Positions 47,101-58,644 of a stretch of 64,000 nt of DNA are shown here, one piece after another (the stretch's first letter is position 1; each line of letters begins with the position of its first letter). Origin of the DNA: Nectonema munidae (taxonomy: Eukaryota; Nematomorpha; Nectonematoida; Nectonematidae); NCBI GenBank assembly GCA_030549495.1, contig JAUIRK010001050.1, positions 496,001 through 560,000 of the forward strand. Reading direction: 5' to 3'. The notes under the pieces are model-generated. The model had not been told where the DNA came from, did no database searches, and saw only the letters and a program-made list of their open reading frames with translations. Position numbers and translations under genes: made by a program.

Positions 47101-50100
47101 TATTTAAATATTATTGAAGGCTTTCTATGGTCAAAAAAGTTTAAGTTTATTGGATCTTTCTCACAACAGTTTGAAAGTAATTCCAAACAAGGCACTCACA
47201 ATCTTGACTCACATAACAAATCTCAATTTATCTCAAAACAAGATGAAAGATTTCAAGTCTAAAGAATTTCAAAACATCAATGCAGTGACTTTGCACCTCT
47301 CAAAACTTCCACATCTTAAATCTGTTCTTTCAAACACCTTTTACAATCTTTCCAAATTAAAAGTAACATGTTTTGCCTTAATATTTCATTGCGGAACGTA
47401 ATTTAACTTTTGATAACATTTTTTAGTAAACTTAACCGACTTCTAAACATTTTATGAGTTGCACAAGGCAACCTATAAAATGAATGAAAACACTTAGTCT
47501 TACTTTGAAAGTAGGCTATGGATAAGCAATATGAGTTACCCTAAATAACTGTCAGACTCGTTGGTTGAGCTTAGTCTTTAACATAGGGAGTTGATTTGAG
47601 TATCTTTATTCTCCAAGAACTGAAAGTAAAATCAAAATATTCAATTAAGTGAGAGGTTATCAATATAACTTCAAGTATGCTTTTATTTTCTAACCTTCAT
47701 ATTACAATGTTTGTGAAGAGCAGACAAAATTCTCTCTATATATCGCGCAATATCACTGCACTTTTTGACTTATGTCTTTTCGATGCAAGCTCTTTTCGTC
47801 GAAAAACAATTTGCAGCATCGATGATTCCCCACTGATTTTTGCTTAAAATAAGACTTATAAAAATCTGTATCATTAAAAAATAGAGTTAAATTAGCTAGC
47901 AAGTTAGTCACTTTTTTGCTTAGACAAATCGTTACCATTACAAAAATGTATTCATTAAAATAAATTAAAAGTCTTTAGTTAGTAAGTTAGCTTACAGGAA
48001 AAGTTTCTTGTCTAGAAAAGTTTGCACATTCTTACTTAGTACGTGTATCAATATTAGTTATATATAAGTCAAATTACTTAGGTTGAATTCTTTGAGGGAT
48101 TGTGAAAAGATCTTAGTCTGTATAAGGACAATTATATCTACGCGAAAAGTTCCTTGTTGCGAAAAGTTCTATAACAAAAATTACAGCGATAAAAAATCCT
48201 AGAACCCGAGAAAATAAAGTAAAAAATAAAACAATTTATTTCGGAACAAAAAAACCATTTAAAGTTAATGCGATATTGTAAAACATCATTTATTGTTGAA
48301 ATTAAAAATTTTTTAATTAGTGTTGAATATTTAACAAAAATAATCACAAAATTAAATCCAAATTTATATAAATAAAATGACAATTGTTTTTAATATTACT
48401 ACACATACGATCATCCCTTGTTAAACCCATATGCGATGGTGACCTGTATATTTATTTCGCAATATTCATTGACGGTAAATTCATCGATATAATGACTTTT
48501 GCATTTGTTTCTCCTTCAAACGTTATTGAATATTTTGATCAATTTTCTTTACTTACTTCAATTCATCTGTGATTTAATCCATTCTGTGATATTTTATCTT
48601 ACCTCTTTCCTTTCATTTATAATAATTTATATTTTTTATCTTCACAATTTTAATTTGATCATTTACAACTTATGGACGCATTTGTCAACAATCTGATCAA
48701 TGATGAAAATTATAATTTTTATTTTAAAAGCAATCAATTAGAAGTAATACATAATAGTATATCTGTATGAATGGTTTTCATGCCATGTTCATTTAGAACA
48801 CTTACGAGTTGAGATGAGGGAAAGAATGTAATATGCATAAATAATAAATGGTAGGTAAAATGGTTTACGCAAGATTTGGAATTTTCGCAAATTCATATTT
48901 GATAATAAAAAAGACAATCACACTGAAGAGAAGAAATTCCTTATTTCAAGTAATAAATGCTACAAGCCATAACTAAGATCAGATATTGATTTCAACTGTC
49001 TGTTTGTTTTTTATAAGTACTTTTATACACATATCACAAATGTTAAAAGTAAGGGTTTTTCAAACGAATATTAAGCACCTTAGAGTGCTGAATTATCAAA
49101 AATTATAAATAGTATAAGTAGATTTTCAAATAAGTCATCATTTTGCAACTATTCTAAAAAAATTTAAAATTCATAGAAGACAAAATTATTAGATTGTTAT
49201 TGTCATCAATTTAGACTTTATCCATTTATTTTCCAAAACTCAATTCTAGAATTTCTTTGGGAAAATTATTCCTTTTCATGAGGGAGTGGCATGCTAATGC
49301 GATGTTTTTAAATGAGAACATAAACATAAGACTAAATTAATTGAAAAGTGAATTGATGCACTGATTTATTTTTGAAAGCGTCTTACTACTTGCTTGTATC
49401 ACCATAATGTATATAGCCTAGAAATATTGCTTTTTTTAATTATTTTTCGTCTTTTTGCAATTCTATTTCGTCCTATAATAAAATATAGAACAGAATTAGA
49501 AAAAAGGCAAATAAAATTGCAAAAAGACAAAATAGAATTGCAAAGGGATGAGATAGAACTAAAAATGGTACACACGTTTTATGCAATGATTTAATAGATA
49601 TTGCATCTATCGCATAATCCAGCATTTAAATGGATGTCACCAGAGGCCTTTAAGAATGTGCAATACCTGGAAGAGCTGGACTTAAGTCATAACTCGCTAT
49701 ACAACATTCCTCGAACCCTACAAGCAAGACTTCCTTCCCTATCTTTTCTAAACCTGAATCAAAATCCTATCATGTGTGATTGTGAAGCTAGATGGATTAA
49801 AAAGGTATTTACACTTGCTTAGTTCTCCTTATAATATATATATATATATAGCACTGCATGGTGTCAATTGACAGCCCAACAAAAATCATTTTTTTGAGTT
49901 GCTGAAAGTTTTTGAATTACTTTAGTATAATTCAATTATGCCCATATGTTAGTTTTGTTCGATTGGCTCTACTTCCATAGTTTGTTGTCTAATTAATACC
50001 ATGATTAGGACAAGTTATTTTGATGCTTCTGAATTGTGAGGACTTGTTGAAATGCTTAAAGTAAATTAAAAATTAACACAAAGGACGTAGAAAAATAATG

Positions 50101-53100
50101 GAATTTATACAGAGACACTGTATTAGGATTTTGTGATTAAAGTCTTTATGCTATCACATAAATCATTATTTTATTTAGAAGTTTTCAATTTTGATGTAAT
50201 TCAGTCAATCAATAATTTTTTTCTTGATGTTTTGCTACAATTATTTTTATTTTTATTTTTTGTAGATTCTAGATATAGAAATTCTGATGTCTTTCTATAT
50301 TTTCTATATGGGGCGTGAGTAAGGTTGGTTAGATGCTGGATTCGATAACTCAAGGTCTTGAGTTCGATTCCGCATCAAGCCTGCTTTCCTCATAGTTCGA
50401 TACAAGCGGCGCAATTGTGCCTTCTCGATGAAAACACCCCGTGGTACCTTTACCTTTTCGTTATATTTGCGATAGGTATGCTTTGCCTGTTCAGAGAATG
50501 AACATTACTCGCTTTGTTAAGGGTGCTCACCTCTTTTATTTTTCCATTAAATGTGGAGAGCAGGAAAAGTCTTGGGCGCCATATAAAGCGTGTAAGTCTT
50601 GTGTGGAGCAGTTAAGACAGTGGACAAAAGCAAAAAACGGAAAACTAAACTCTGGTGTCAATGATATGGCGTGAACCAAAGAACCTACCTGATGCTTGTT
50701 ATTTTTCTTGTTTTGATGAAAAAGCTTTCAACAAGGGCAAGAAATATAAATGCAATTATCCTCATTTAGAATCAGTTTGACGACCTGTAAGTCATAGCTC
50801 TGAAGTTTCTATCCATAGAGTGTCAAACCACTTGTTTTCTCCTGATTACCATTTTAATGATCAAAACTTTAATAGCTCTTAAGAAGAAAGTCTATAAGAA
50901 TAAGATAAAAGATTGAAAAACGAATAAAAATTTTCTCAAGGGAAGCTCAATGATCTAATAAGAGACCTTGGTTTAAGCGCGTGTTTTTCAACCTTTTTTT
51001 ACTCATGGACCCCTTTTCACTTCTTTTTTTAATATTTATTTAAATATTTTTCACCAATAAAATTTTCAAATAAATTCATATTGAAATGAAAGCAAATCGA
51101 ATGCAACAATTTTTATAATAAAAAAAGAATACATTTAATAAGATCCCTGTGGTTGATGCTCCTCAACGAGTTTCTTTATATCTGGTTGCATTGAAGTTAA
51201 TACTAGTCGTAAAGCACCTCTTTTTATGATGTCAAGTCTATTGCGAACTTTTTATAATAAAAACCGTTAAGAGATTGTTTTCTTCATGGACCACCAAAAT
51301 ATCATTGCGTACCCACAATTTATAATATTTTGCCTGTGGACCCCCTGAATTATTATATGAACCCCTAGGGTCCATAGGACCCCGGTTGAGAAACCCTATT
51401 TTAAGCAAAGAAAATTTTTAGCTTTTAGCTTCCAGGTTAAAGGAAAGAACTGCCTAAAACGGGAAACATAACTATCGAACAAGTGAACACCCCTTTTCCT
51501 AACTTCAGACTAGAATATTGCTATCTAATTTTTTGCAATGATGAAAATCTGCTTTTAGAAATGGGGATATTCGTGTATAAACCTGAAAATTGGAGGCTTT
51601 TTATAGATTGTTCTATCAAGAATTTGACAGTGTGTTCTACTGCATATTAAAAATTTTTTGCTTCCATACCAATTGCACACTCTACCAAAATCAAGGAAGA
51701 TTATGAGAGTATAAAGTTGCTTTTAAGACGCATTTGTTATGATAATCATGAGTGGTCTTTTTGCGTAGACTTCAAAATGGGTATTTTTTACTTGGTCAGC
51801 GAAGTGGATACATTAAATTTCTTTATTTTTTGTGTTTATGGGATAGCATAGCAAAAAAGATCATTGGATAAAAAAAGTCTGGCCTTTAAGAGAAACCTTA
51901 ACTTTAGGGAATAAAATATCATAAACGAACCCCTTATTGATAAAAAGAAGATTATTCCCCTACCATGCATATTAAACGTGGACTAATGAAGCAGTTCGCT
52001 AAAGCTTTGGATAAAGAAGGAGAATGTTTCAATTACATTTTAAATCTCACCCTCGTCTTAGTATCGAAAAACTGAGAGCTGGAATATTTTAGGGTCCTAA
52101 AATCAGAAAGCCCACTGAAGATACTAATTTCATAACTTCTATAAATGAAATTAAAGCTGCTACATGGTAGAATTTTTTTAAAAGATATTAAAATTTTGGG
52201 TAATTACAAATCAGAGAATTATGTAGATCAGGTTCAAGATATGCTAGAAAATTTTAAAAATTGGGTACCAAGATGTTTTATAAAATTCCCGTAAATCTTA
52301 GTGATATGAGTCAAGAACAGGGAGAGAGATTTCATTAGGAAAGTCATGAAGGAAAGGTAGCAGGGAATGGGATAATTGCATGATGGCTGATTACATCTGC
52401 TTTCTTTAGCGTGGCTACCCAAAAAATTGAACAAAAGAAAATTTAAGAAAGCACGTTTTGGAGCGTAAAAATGTTTTTGTATCTTTAATTTCAATTTTTC
52501 TTGTAATTTTTCTATTCCTTAAATTAAATAATAAAAATTTAGCCTTTAAATTTATATTCAATTACCAAATATTTTTGTTAATTCAAAAAAATCATCATTT
52601 ATATTGAAAAAATAATTAAAAACAGAAAAAATCTCAATAACTGAGCCAAAATAAAAATCATTTTCATTTTCGGGACAAGTATCATTTATTAAATATCCTG
52701 AAAACTTGAATTTGTTGCCTTTATTAAACATGCCATGCCAATAGCCTGGATGGGAATGGCTATATCTGAATGACTGTAGGATACAATCATATGCCTTCTT
52801 TCATTTTTATATGATGGGTCAGTATTCAATTTTCTAATCTAAAGAATTTAACTTTAAACGAAAAAAATATGCATCTTTTATCTGACTTTTTTTTCCAAGT
52901 CCTAAAATAACTTGGATCTTTATTAATAATAATTTTAATAAAAATTTTAATTTTAAAATAATTTGTCTTTCGACTAATTCTGTTTTCATTCACGTGGTTT
53001 TATTATAAAGAGGCTGTATAAATTTGTATACAAATATGTAAGCAAAAATTGCTAAGTATTTATTGTGAAATACATATATGAAGTGGGCATAGCTAGGAGA

Positions 53101-56100
53101 AAAAATAACTGAAAACAAGAATTAAGAAGATACAAGTAAAAGATAGGATGTCAAAGAAAAATAGTTATTCACAGAAGCCTGGAAAATGTTTTACCAAGAA
53201 GAAAAAAAGGTGACCGAGCACGTGCTGATTCGTTCAATATTTTGCATGCTCTCTCCGTTTCTTTTTTTATTTTTTCACATATTTTTGAAATGTCATAAAT
53301 AGGTATATATATATATTTTTTTAATTGTAATATAAATCGTAGTTTATTAGTTATGGTAATTAGTTGTTATAGTGTATTTGATATTTATTAAATATACATT
53401 ATTTTCCAAATCTTTTTCGTGTGAAGAAGTCCGTCTGTTACCAAAATTAGTTAGGAAAGTTATTTTATTTATATTTTAAATCAACTTAATATATTTTTCA
53501 AAATTTATTGGATGTAAAATATTAAATATTTAGTTTGGTAGAGAATGTGACATTTACACATAAATATTTTTAATTCATCAAGCTCAGAACCAATTAAAAT
53601 GTATCCGATTAGTATATTCAATTTAAGACAACCTATTTATTGTTTAAGGCAATAAATCACAAAGATATACTGATCTCTTTCAATAATGGCACGAGTACAT
53701 GTACATACAAAGGTCAATACATAACACTATCTTCAGCCCCTTTGCACTTTTTCCCTCGACACTGTCCTCCCAAAATTATTGAGCTTATTGCCAAAAAACT
53801 TGTGATCAATCTTGGCGAAAACATTTCCATCCCGTGCAATGGCATAGGCTATCCATATCCAAACATTTACTGGACTATTCCTTCTTCTGATGGCGTTTTT
53901 AGTCAAAACTTCAGTGGTAAAGCTTTCTTTTAAATATTCGTATACAGATATGTACTTATATTTTATATAAACTAATAGATTTTTAAATATCAAATGCAAT
54001 CAAGTTTTATAATACGTTAGTAACAATCTAACCAACATAACATCGAAATAGTTGTAAACATATGGTATATTTTCTCAAAAATGTATGCGCTTGAAACATA
54101 ACATAAATGGAAGAATGTATTGAGGAACGAGACTTTGGTCGAAAAATGGTTTTTGTTTTGTGCATAATTTTTTTAATTTAATTTGTTTTTCCAATTCTTC
54201 ATCTTTCTAAATTTGCTATCATGGTCCACATTCATTTTCGAAAAAAATGTCGCATGTATAAAATAAATAATTTTCCTCCTCACTCTCTATTTGTTTTAAT
54301 TAACAGAGAGAAAGCACAAAAAATGTAGAATTAATTAAAAACATTCAACTCGCTAAACATTATTGACTTTGAAGAATATATACTTGAGTTTCACGAGAGC
54401 AAAATTTTGTGAATTATGGTTCAAAGCAAAGCCAAAAAAATTAGTTTTTATACTTTTTGAGCACTTAATATCGAAATTGCAGAGATTTTTAATTTTATAC
54501 ATGAGGCATTGTTATAAAAATTTCATATAAAAAACTTGAAACTCTGGAAATTAAGTACGCGAAATTAAATTTGGGAGAATTTTTATGTTCGCGAATTTCA
54601 TGAAAATTTCTTACTTTACAGTTTGTTAACATAAAAAAGAAGTAATTTAAGACTCACAAAATTTAATACAAACTTAGTTTATAAAATGAACACTTCCTAA
54701 ATTAATTGGAATTAAAATTATTTAGCATTTTAAAAATTAAATATAGTTCATTTCCAATTAGAACTCAGCAAGAGCTGACGACAGCTATTTGATATAAAGA
54801 TACGTTAAACTAAAGAAATAGTCTGCGTCCTTTAAAAAGCGCGATTGGATTTAATGTGCTTATATTTCAAAAGCATATTGATTCATTGCGGTATATACTA
54901 CTTTATTTTAGCTTTTCAATTATTTCTAAATTCGAAGATAGATGAAAACAAATGTGAAATGTTAAATATTTAGCATTAGATAGAGTTGTAGTGAACGATG
55001 GAACCCTTATAATTAAAAATGCAATGGACACGGACTCAGGTGTATATCATTGCAAAGCGAAGAGCTTTATGGGCAGCGATTACCTAAACTATTCCATCAT
55101 CGTTAAAGTTCCTTCCACTCAAATCAAAGTGAGTGAAAGTTACCCAGAAAAAGTGTCACTTGTGTGGAACAGAACTTTTTGGAACGAAGAAGTTAAACCA
55201 ATCGTTTTGTACAAGTAAAATATTGTTTTTCATAATTTATTTTAAATCCTTTGTTTGACACAATTCAGGATTTCAAACTCCAAAGCTCCTCATTACAAAA
55301 TCAAGTATTTAAACGAGAAGGAAAGTCTTTTAACTCTACGCAATTTAATTCCAAAAACCGAATACATCTTTTGCGTCGGATTTCAGAGGAATAATGGAGA
55401 AAATATTCCATTACAATGCCTTCAAGCGAGAACATTGGCGTATAAGTAATTTTCAATTTTAAAGAAGTTATGCCTTTCTTAACGCTTTTTTAAAAAAATA
55501 TTAATGATCTGAATCGATTTTCATTTAACTTATAGAGATGCTTTTAATTTCGTCGTTCACTTGTCACCCATTGTGCATGAAAAGGTTAAAAATATTTACC
55601 TGTTTAAGCCTTTCAGGCACAAAGGACACGGGTGTCCCATGAAATAAAAATTGTGTGCTTAAAGTTATATGAAACTCTTTGAAAGATAAAAGCAGGAGAT
55701 TAATTTTAGAAAAGGAATGCCTGAAAGGATCTAAAAATATCTAGCACAGCATTTTTGGAATTGAGATAAGAACACTAAGACACAATTTTTAAAAACTAAT
55801 TTTTTGAAAAAAACTTGAGCATTGGTCAAGTATACGAATTAACAGGCGAAAGGAAAGCTAGTGGGGTCGAAGGAGTAATACTGATAGTTATGAAACTTTA
55901 ATTAAAAATGATTATACTTTTCTATTGTCAACTTCTTTAAATTAAGAAACAATTCATTAACTCATTATCTTAATTAATCTATACAAAATAATTTTTTATA
56001 TCTTAAGATTGAATAAGCAAATAAGTACAAACACACTAATAAAATTTTTATAAGCTTTAAAAGAATTAAATACTACGTATATTATTTTGGTGTAGAACTG

Positions 56101-56537
56101 AAAATTCACAAAAGTGTAAAATAAAACCGATTTTTGGTCGCTTCCTGCTGATCCACTGTGTCTGAAAGTTTTGGAGTTTTATATCAAATTATTTTGTGAC
56201 ATCTAAATCTTGATAAAATGAGCTCTATACAGAAAACTGTCAAGTTTGAAAATTACCTGTGAAGTGTGAACTTTTTATTCATAATTTTGGCAAAACTTCT
56301 TTTAAGATATTCAGTCGGACTTGAATTTTTAACATTTTTCTTATTAGAGGCAGTGGAATAAACAAAAGATATGCGCTAATTTTGGTCATCACTGTGAGTT
56401 TGTGCCTTTTCATCACAATTTGCTTTGGAATATGTTGCAGAAAAGTTTATATTGGAATAAGGGCAACAATGTATTTGTCATCAGATAGATCTTCACAACA
56501 AGTTCGTATTTTAATTTTTTCTTTACATTATATTTGA
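40748..56537 (+). CDS. LRR/Ig/FN3 transmembrane receptor, LRRN-like layout
   Basis: Eight exons join in frame: 40748-41176, 45301-45606, 47120-47362, 49598-49804, 53649-53916, 54974-55214, 55269-55445 and 56348-56537, with intron phases 0,0,0,0,1,2,2. If it stops at TGA 56535-56537 it is 686 residues. Order: signal peptide (about 1-28), LRRNT (CPFTCEC), about 12 LRRs, LRRCT (four Cys, first two in CDCEARW), one I-set type Ig (Cys, Trp, DSGVYHC), one FN3, one transmembrane helix and a short basic-start tail. This matches the vertebrate LRRN/NLRR architecture (12 LRR, Ig, FN3, TM, about 710 residues), whose members are cell-surface proteins of neurons; LRIT proteins have fewer LRRs. Orthology is not shown. 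A further exon at 63846 may replace the last 11 codons. Introns 1, 4 and probably 8 carry mobile elements. Confidence 0.85.
41177..42640. other. Intron 1, part before the LINE
   Basis: AT-rich. No features except an imperfect palindromic area at about 42590-42660 with AACGTATAGCGCAC and CGCTCGTGCGTTAC that abuts the truncated LINE. Confidence 0.5.
42659..42937 (-). pseudogene. LINE reverse transcriptase, N-terminal blocks
   Basis: ISRVLPIFKKGDKSHLDNYR, then PISLIPVISKIFEKLLHKQL and FGFRKSHNTQSLI, are canonical RT blocks of non-LTR elements (VIPI.KKG...NYRPISLL....K..E; FGFR..HST). The frame is cut after AFIDL. Confidence 0.85.
43119..44390 (-). pseudogene. LINE endonuclease and linker, broken
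   Basis: Minus-strand pieces read SHSGLAFFIHKSLKHKK, LSLGDFNLDLF (the GDFN endonuclease motif) and HFDISDHLPLLVS (the SDH motif). They are followed by the linker frame 43361-43119 (NVWRNINSFIKP). Stops and shifts interrupt it. Confidence 0.7.
44598..44929 (-). pseudogene. LINE ORF1 (gag-like) with CCHC zinc knuckles
   Basis: TKCLQFGHTTKVC and AICAHCSSNSHVFKDC are successive CCHC-type knuckles, typical at the C-terminus of Jockey-superfamily ORF1 nucleic-acid-binding proteins. An upstream scrap to about 45110 reads LGIPFTFNTE, which fits the same ORF1. Confidence 0.7.
45301..45606 (+). CDS. Exon 2: LRRs 3-6
   Basis: The acceptor TTTACTTTAG|ATA keeps phase 0. Repeats: LTVLELSDNKI, LKKIYLNKNSI, LEEINLSHNAI, LKVVKLNHNSI. 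The donor AAG|GTTTCT is weak, but the next exon continues the repeat in phase. Confidence 0.85.
45607..47119. other. Intron 2
   Basis: AT-rich. No mobile element recognised. The open stretch at 46241-46444 is a chance frame. Confidence 0.55.
47120..47362 (+). CDS. Exon 3: LRRs 7-9
   Basis: The acceptor ATTATTGAAG|GCT is poor in pyrimidines, but the phase and the repeat continue (ISDK|AFYGQKSLSLLDLSHN). LITNL-type repeats follow: ITNLNLSQNKM and a less regular INAVTLHLSKL. Donor AAA|GTAACA, phase 0. Confidence 0.82.
47363..49597. other. Intron 3
   Basis: No clear element. Two minus-strand scraps (47938-47753 and 48383-48138) look faintly like C2H2 finger pieces but are unconvincing. At 49440-49560 a short sequence (TTTTTGCAATTCTATTT) occurs in both orientations. 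Confidence 0.45.
49598..49804 (+). CDS. Exon 4: LRRs 10-12 and start of LRRCT
   Basis: Acceptor GATTTAATAG|ATA, phase 0. Repeats ILHLSHNP, LEELDLSHNSL and LSFLNLNQNPI run into MCDCEARWIKK, the beginning of the LRRCT cap. Donor AAG|GTATTT, phase 0. Confidence 0.88.
49805..50310. other. Intron 4, part before the SINE
   Basis: A (TA)n run at 49834-49851; otherwise nothing recognised. Confidence 0.5.
50311..50455 (+). mobile_element. tRNA-derived SINE
   Basis: It begins GGGCGTGAGTAAGGTTGGTT, an A-box-like 5' part of a tRNA, and has GAGTTCGATTCCGC, a good Pol III B box, about 50 bp on. The 3' part, ATGAAAACACC..GTGGTACCTTTACC, is shared with the fragment at 10605-10695. Full tRNA folding was not attempted. 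Confidence 0.7.
50456..52470 (+). pseudogene. Uncharacterised transposon-like protein, copy B
   Basis: Plus-strand pieces repeat the block order of copy A: the N-terminal frame to 50674 with CGEQEKSWAP and CKSCVEQLRQW, then YFSC-type and NDLIRDLGL, WRLFIDCS, IAHSTKIKEDYESIKLLL, a WSFCVD block (about 51760), MHIKRGLMKQFAKALDKEGE (about 51965), and SQEQGERFH near 52310. It is cut by a 420-bp hAT MITE at 50979-51398 and has many breaks, so it is the most decayed of the three copies. It lies in intron 4 of the receptor gene, on the same strand. Confidence 0.65.
50979..51398. mobile_element. hAT-type MITE inside copy B, 420 bp
   Basis: The ends are GTGTTTTTCAACC at the left and TAGGGTTTCTCAACCGGGG (inverse of the right). 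Flanking 8-mers GTTTAAGC (50971-50978) and TTTTAAGC (51399-51406) agree at 7 of 8. Subterminal CATGGACCCC and GGACCCC motifs recur. No coding capacity. Confidence 0.8.
52475..53648. other. Intron 4, distal part
   Basis: AT-rich, with a small (TA)n run at about 53305. No gene or element recognised. Confidence 0.5.
53649..53916 (+). CDS. Exon 5: end of LRRCT and first half of Ig
   Basis: Acceptor TTGTTTAAG|GCA, phase 0. The peptide holds the last two LRRCT cysteines (TCTYKGQ, HCPPKI) and the Ig B and C strands (ISIPCNGIGYPYPNIYW). Donor after GTG|GTAAAG, phase 1. Confidence 0.87.
53917..54973. other. Intron 5
   Basis: AT-rich with no recognised element. It splits the Ig domain in phase 1. Confidence 0.6.
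54974..55214 (+). CDS. Exon 6: second half of Ig, start of FN3
   Basis: The acceptor AAATATTTAG|CA completes a phase-1 codon. The peptide includes VNDGTLIIKNAMDTDSGVYH and then C, the Ig F strand, and the first FN3 strands with VSLVWN. Donor CAA|GTAAAA, phase 2. Confidence 0.88.
55269..55445 (+). CDS. Exon 7: rest of FN3
   Basis: It follows a 54-bp intron (55215-55268) with acceptor ACAATTCAG|G, phase 2. The peptide has LTLRNLIPKTEYIFCVGFQR and QCLQART, the FN3 core Tyr and the paired Cys commonly seen in LRR-FN3 receptors. Donor TAA|GTAATT, phase 2. Confidence 0.87.
55446..56347. other. Intron 7
   Basis: AT-rich with no recognised element. Confidence 0.55.
56348..56537 (+). CDS. Exon 8: transmembrane segment and proximal tail
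   Basis: Acceptor TTCTTATTAG|A, phase 2. The helix YALILVITVSLCLFITICFG is preceded by NKR and followed by CCRKVYIGIRATMYL and SSDRSSQQ. Reading through gives VRILIFSLHYI and a stop at 56535. Alternatively the exon ends at 56501 (CAA|GTTCGT, weak donor) in phase 0 and joins the candidate exon at 63846. Hydrophobic, non-conserved last residues favour splicing. Confidence 0.8.
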
Positions 56538-56539
56538 CT

Positions 56540-57105
56540 GTTGATTTATCTTATAATAATCTAGTAAAATTAAATCGTAATGGACACATCTCACGAAATC
56601 TCAAGTAAGACACGTTGAACCGTGTCAGATCAAAATCCACAGGTTGTGATAAAATCCCTCAAAGACAAATCTCCGCTCTGACAAAATCTAGACAAATACT
56701 CCATAACTATTTTTAATATAATATATATTAAAAACCGTAAATTATTTTTACTAGAAATTCTAGTAAATTATGGAACTTGCGTGAGTATATAATTCATACA
56801 TATCAGGTAAATCTATGGGCAGATGTCGTAGTGGTTGAAGCGTAGGGTCTCTCCATCTATTCAGTTATGGAAGAATATTCTTTTCTTCTGCGATTCCGAT
56901 AACTAAAGAAATACTGGTATTTACTAAGAAATATATATAGTACTAAAACGAAAGCATAAGGATAGATTGATGTTAGAAAACACATTGCAATGTTATGAAA
57001 ATTTGCTAAAGTTTAAACAAAAATAAAATGTGACAAATAAAAATTGTTTCAAAAAATGTAATGATGACAAATTATTATTAGCATATCAAGTCTTTTCTTA
57101 CAAGG
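56540..57105. other. Probable intron 8, AT-rich part
   Basis: The segment 56820-56900 (GATGTCGTAGTGGTTGAAGC) has an A-box-like start but no B box. Nothing else recognised. Confidence 0.4.
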
Positions 57106-57218
57106 TTAGTGACCCTTCTCATAAAGCTCCGAGCCCCCCCCCCCCTCTCCCCCCTCCCCCTACCCTATCTCCCCTCCCCTCCCATAGTTGATCGCGACCC
57201 ATCTGTTGGAAACCCTTA
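57106..57218 (-). mobile_element. hAT-type terminus with C-rich tract
   Basis: The inverse of the right edge reads GGGTTTCCAACAGATGGGTC, a typical hAT end. It is preceded on the plus strand by a strongly C-rich tract (about 57135-57183). No partner end found. Confidence 0.5.
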
Positions 57219-57219
57219 T

Positions 57220-58040
57220 TATAATAAGCGTTTTAGGCATCTTTAAATTGACTCAATCAATATCTCTTACAGATTAATAAAATTCTACTTTTAAATAATT
57301 TTTCCGCCATCAAAACTTGCTAACATATTTTGTTCGAAGAGATGTCTCTTTCTTCGTTCGTTATCTTTCTTTTCTTTTTTAATTTAAGACCATTTTATTT
57401 ATACATGATCATCAAGTATATCACAAAAATCGCAATTATCTCAAATCATGCACTAAAAATTTTAAAACTCGATATTAAAAATAATTTCATTTATGCACAA
57501 CTATAATAAGTATACCACTAAGACTAGATACATACCCTGAGCAATCGGCATCACTTAAGATCGATCAGAGAAGACAATCGTGCAATAACGTTAAAAATGA
57601 TCAAAGATCATTCGATGACTTCAAAATGGATGAAGCTCATCAGTAATAGTAACTAGACGGCACTGAGAGTACCTCAAAAATTGTCAAAGTGGAATTTCGA
57701 CACACAAAGTGAAACTGTTAGGGATTTAATAGCACAAACCCATCTTATAAAAGAGTAACATTCCACTGGCCATCTTATAAAGAGCATGATCGAATAAAAG
57801 ATTATACACAACTTCAAATTAATTATTATAAGTCAAATAATGTAGTCTTTGGATAATCCACTTCTGTTATACATATGTTAAAATTTATTGAAGAATGAGT
57901 CTTCAACTTTATTGAAATGATCTGTTGTGGGTAATTAAAAATAAAAAATATAAACTTTAGTAATAAGAGAGTGAACTTCTCTTCTCTGACAATATTTCGA
58001 AAAGAGTTTCCAAAGCCTTCGCTACTTTTTACCAAGTGTG
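57220..58040. other. Probable intron 8, non-coding part
   Basis: No gene or element recognised apart from the approach to the LINE fragment that follows. Confidence 0.45.
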
Positions 58041-58640
58041 GAAATGTTTTTCTTCGCTTGATACTGCTACTGCTCCAATTCTTTATAAAGCCTTGGTTAG
58101 ACCCATTTTAGAGTATGGCAATATTATTTCTTTTCCATATCATGCTTATGATTCTGTTAATATTGAAAGAGTTTAGAGAACTTTTACTAAGAAGATTTCT
58201 GGATTAAAAGATTTAAGTTATGAAGAAAGGCTCAAGAAAGGGAACCTGCCTTCCTTACTTTATCGTTTCAAAAGGCGAGACATGATTTCTGTTTTCAACA
58301 TCCTTCATGAAAGCATGCATATTAGTTCAAAAATAATACCTGAATATTCAATGAGAACCCAAAGATTTCACTCCTATAAATATCAGAAATTTTATTGTAA
58401 AAAGTCTTATTTAAGAAGGTTTTTCTCTCAAAGAATGATCATTGATTGGAACTCACTTCCAGATTACAATGTGAATATGCCAAATACTTTCAAGAATAGA
58501 ATGGATATTGATTTGAAGGATAGAATGTTTGAGTATGTTTGATTCTCGTACATTTCTCTTTATGTAGTTGCGATATTTTATAGGCTCAGCCTACTTTCGC
58601 TAATAAAAATTATGTCATGTTAATAAGTCTCTCCATAAAA
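58040..58640 (+). pseudogene. 3' end of an L2/CR1-like LINE
   Basis: Plus-strand frames read LYKALVRPILEYGNIISF, IERV, KKISGLKDLSYEERLKKGNL, LLYRFKRRDMISVFNIL and RRFFSQRMIIDWNSLPDYNV. This is the C-terminal domain of CR1/L2-type reverse transcriptases (LVRP.LEY; GL..L.Y.ERL; R.D.I..YKI; F..R....WN.LP). An in-frame stop follows IERV. The frame ends at 58540 and a short 3' UTR follows. The copy is 5' truncated and same-sense to the receptor gene. Confidence 0.8.
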
Positions 58641-58644
58641 ATTT

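Noticed and set aside
47753-48383. Two minus-strand frames that look like C2H2 zinc-finger scraps in intron 3
   Set aside because: Spacing of Cys and His does not make a full finger, and neighbouring sequence shows no finger array.
56820-56900. Possible tRNA or SINE start (GTCGTAGTGGTTGAAGC)
   Set aside because: There is an A-box-like stretch but no B box or cloverleaf at the right distance.
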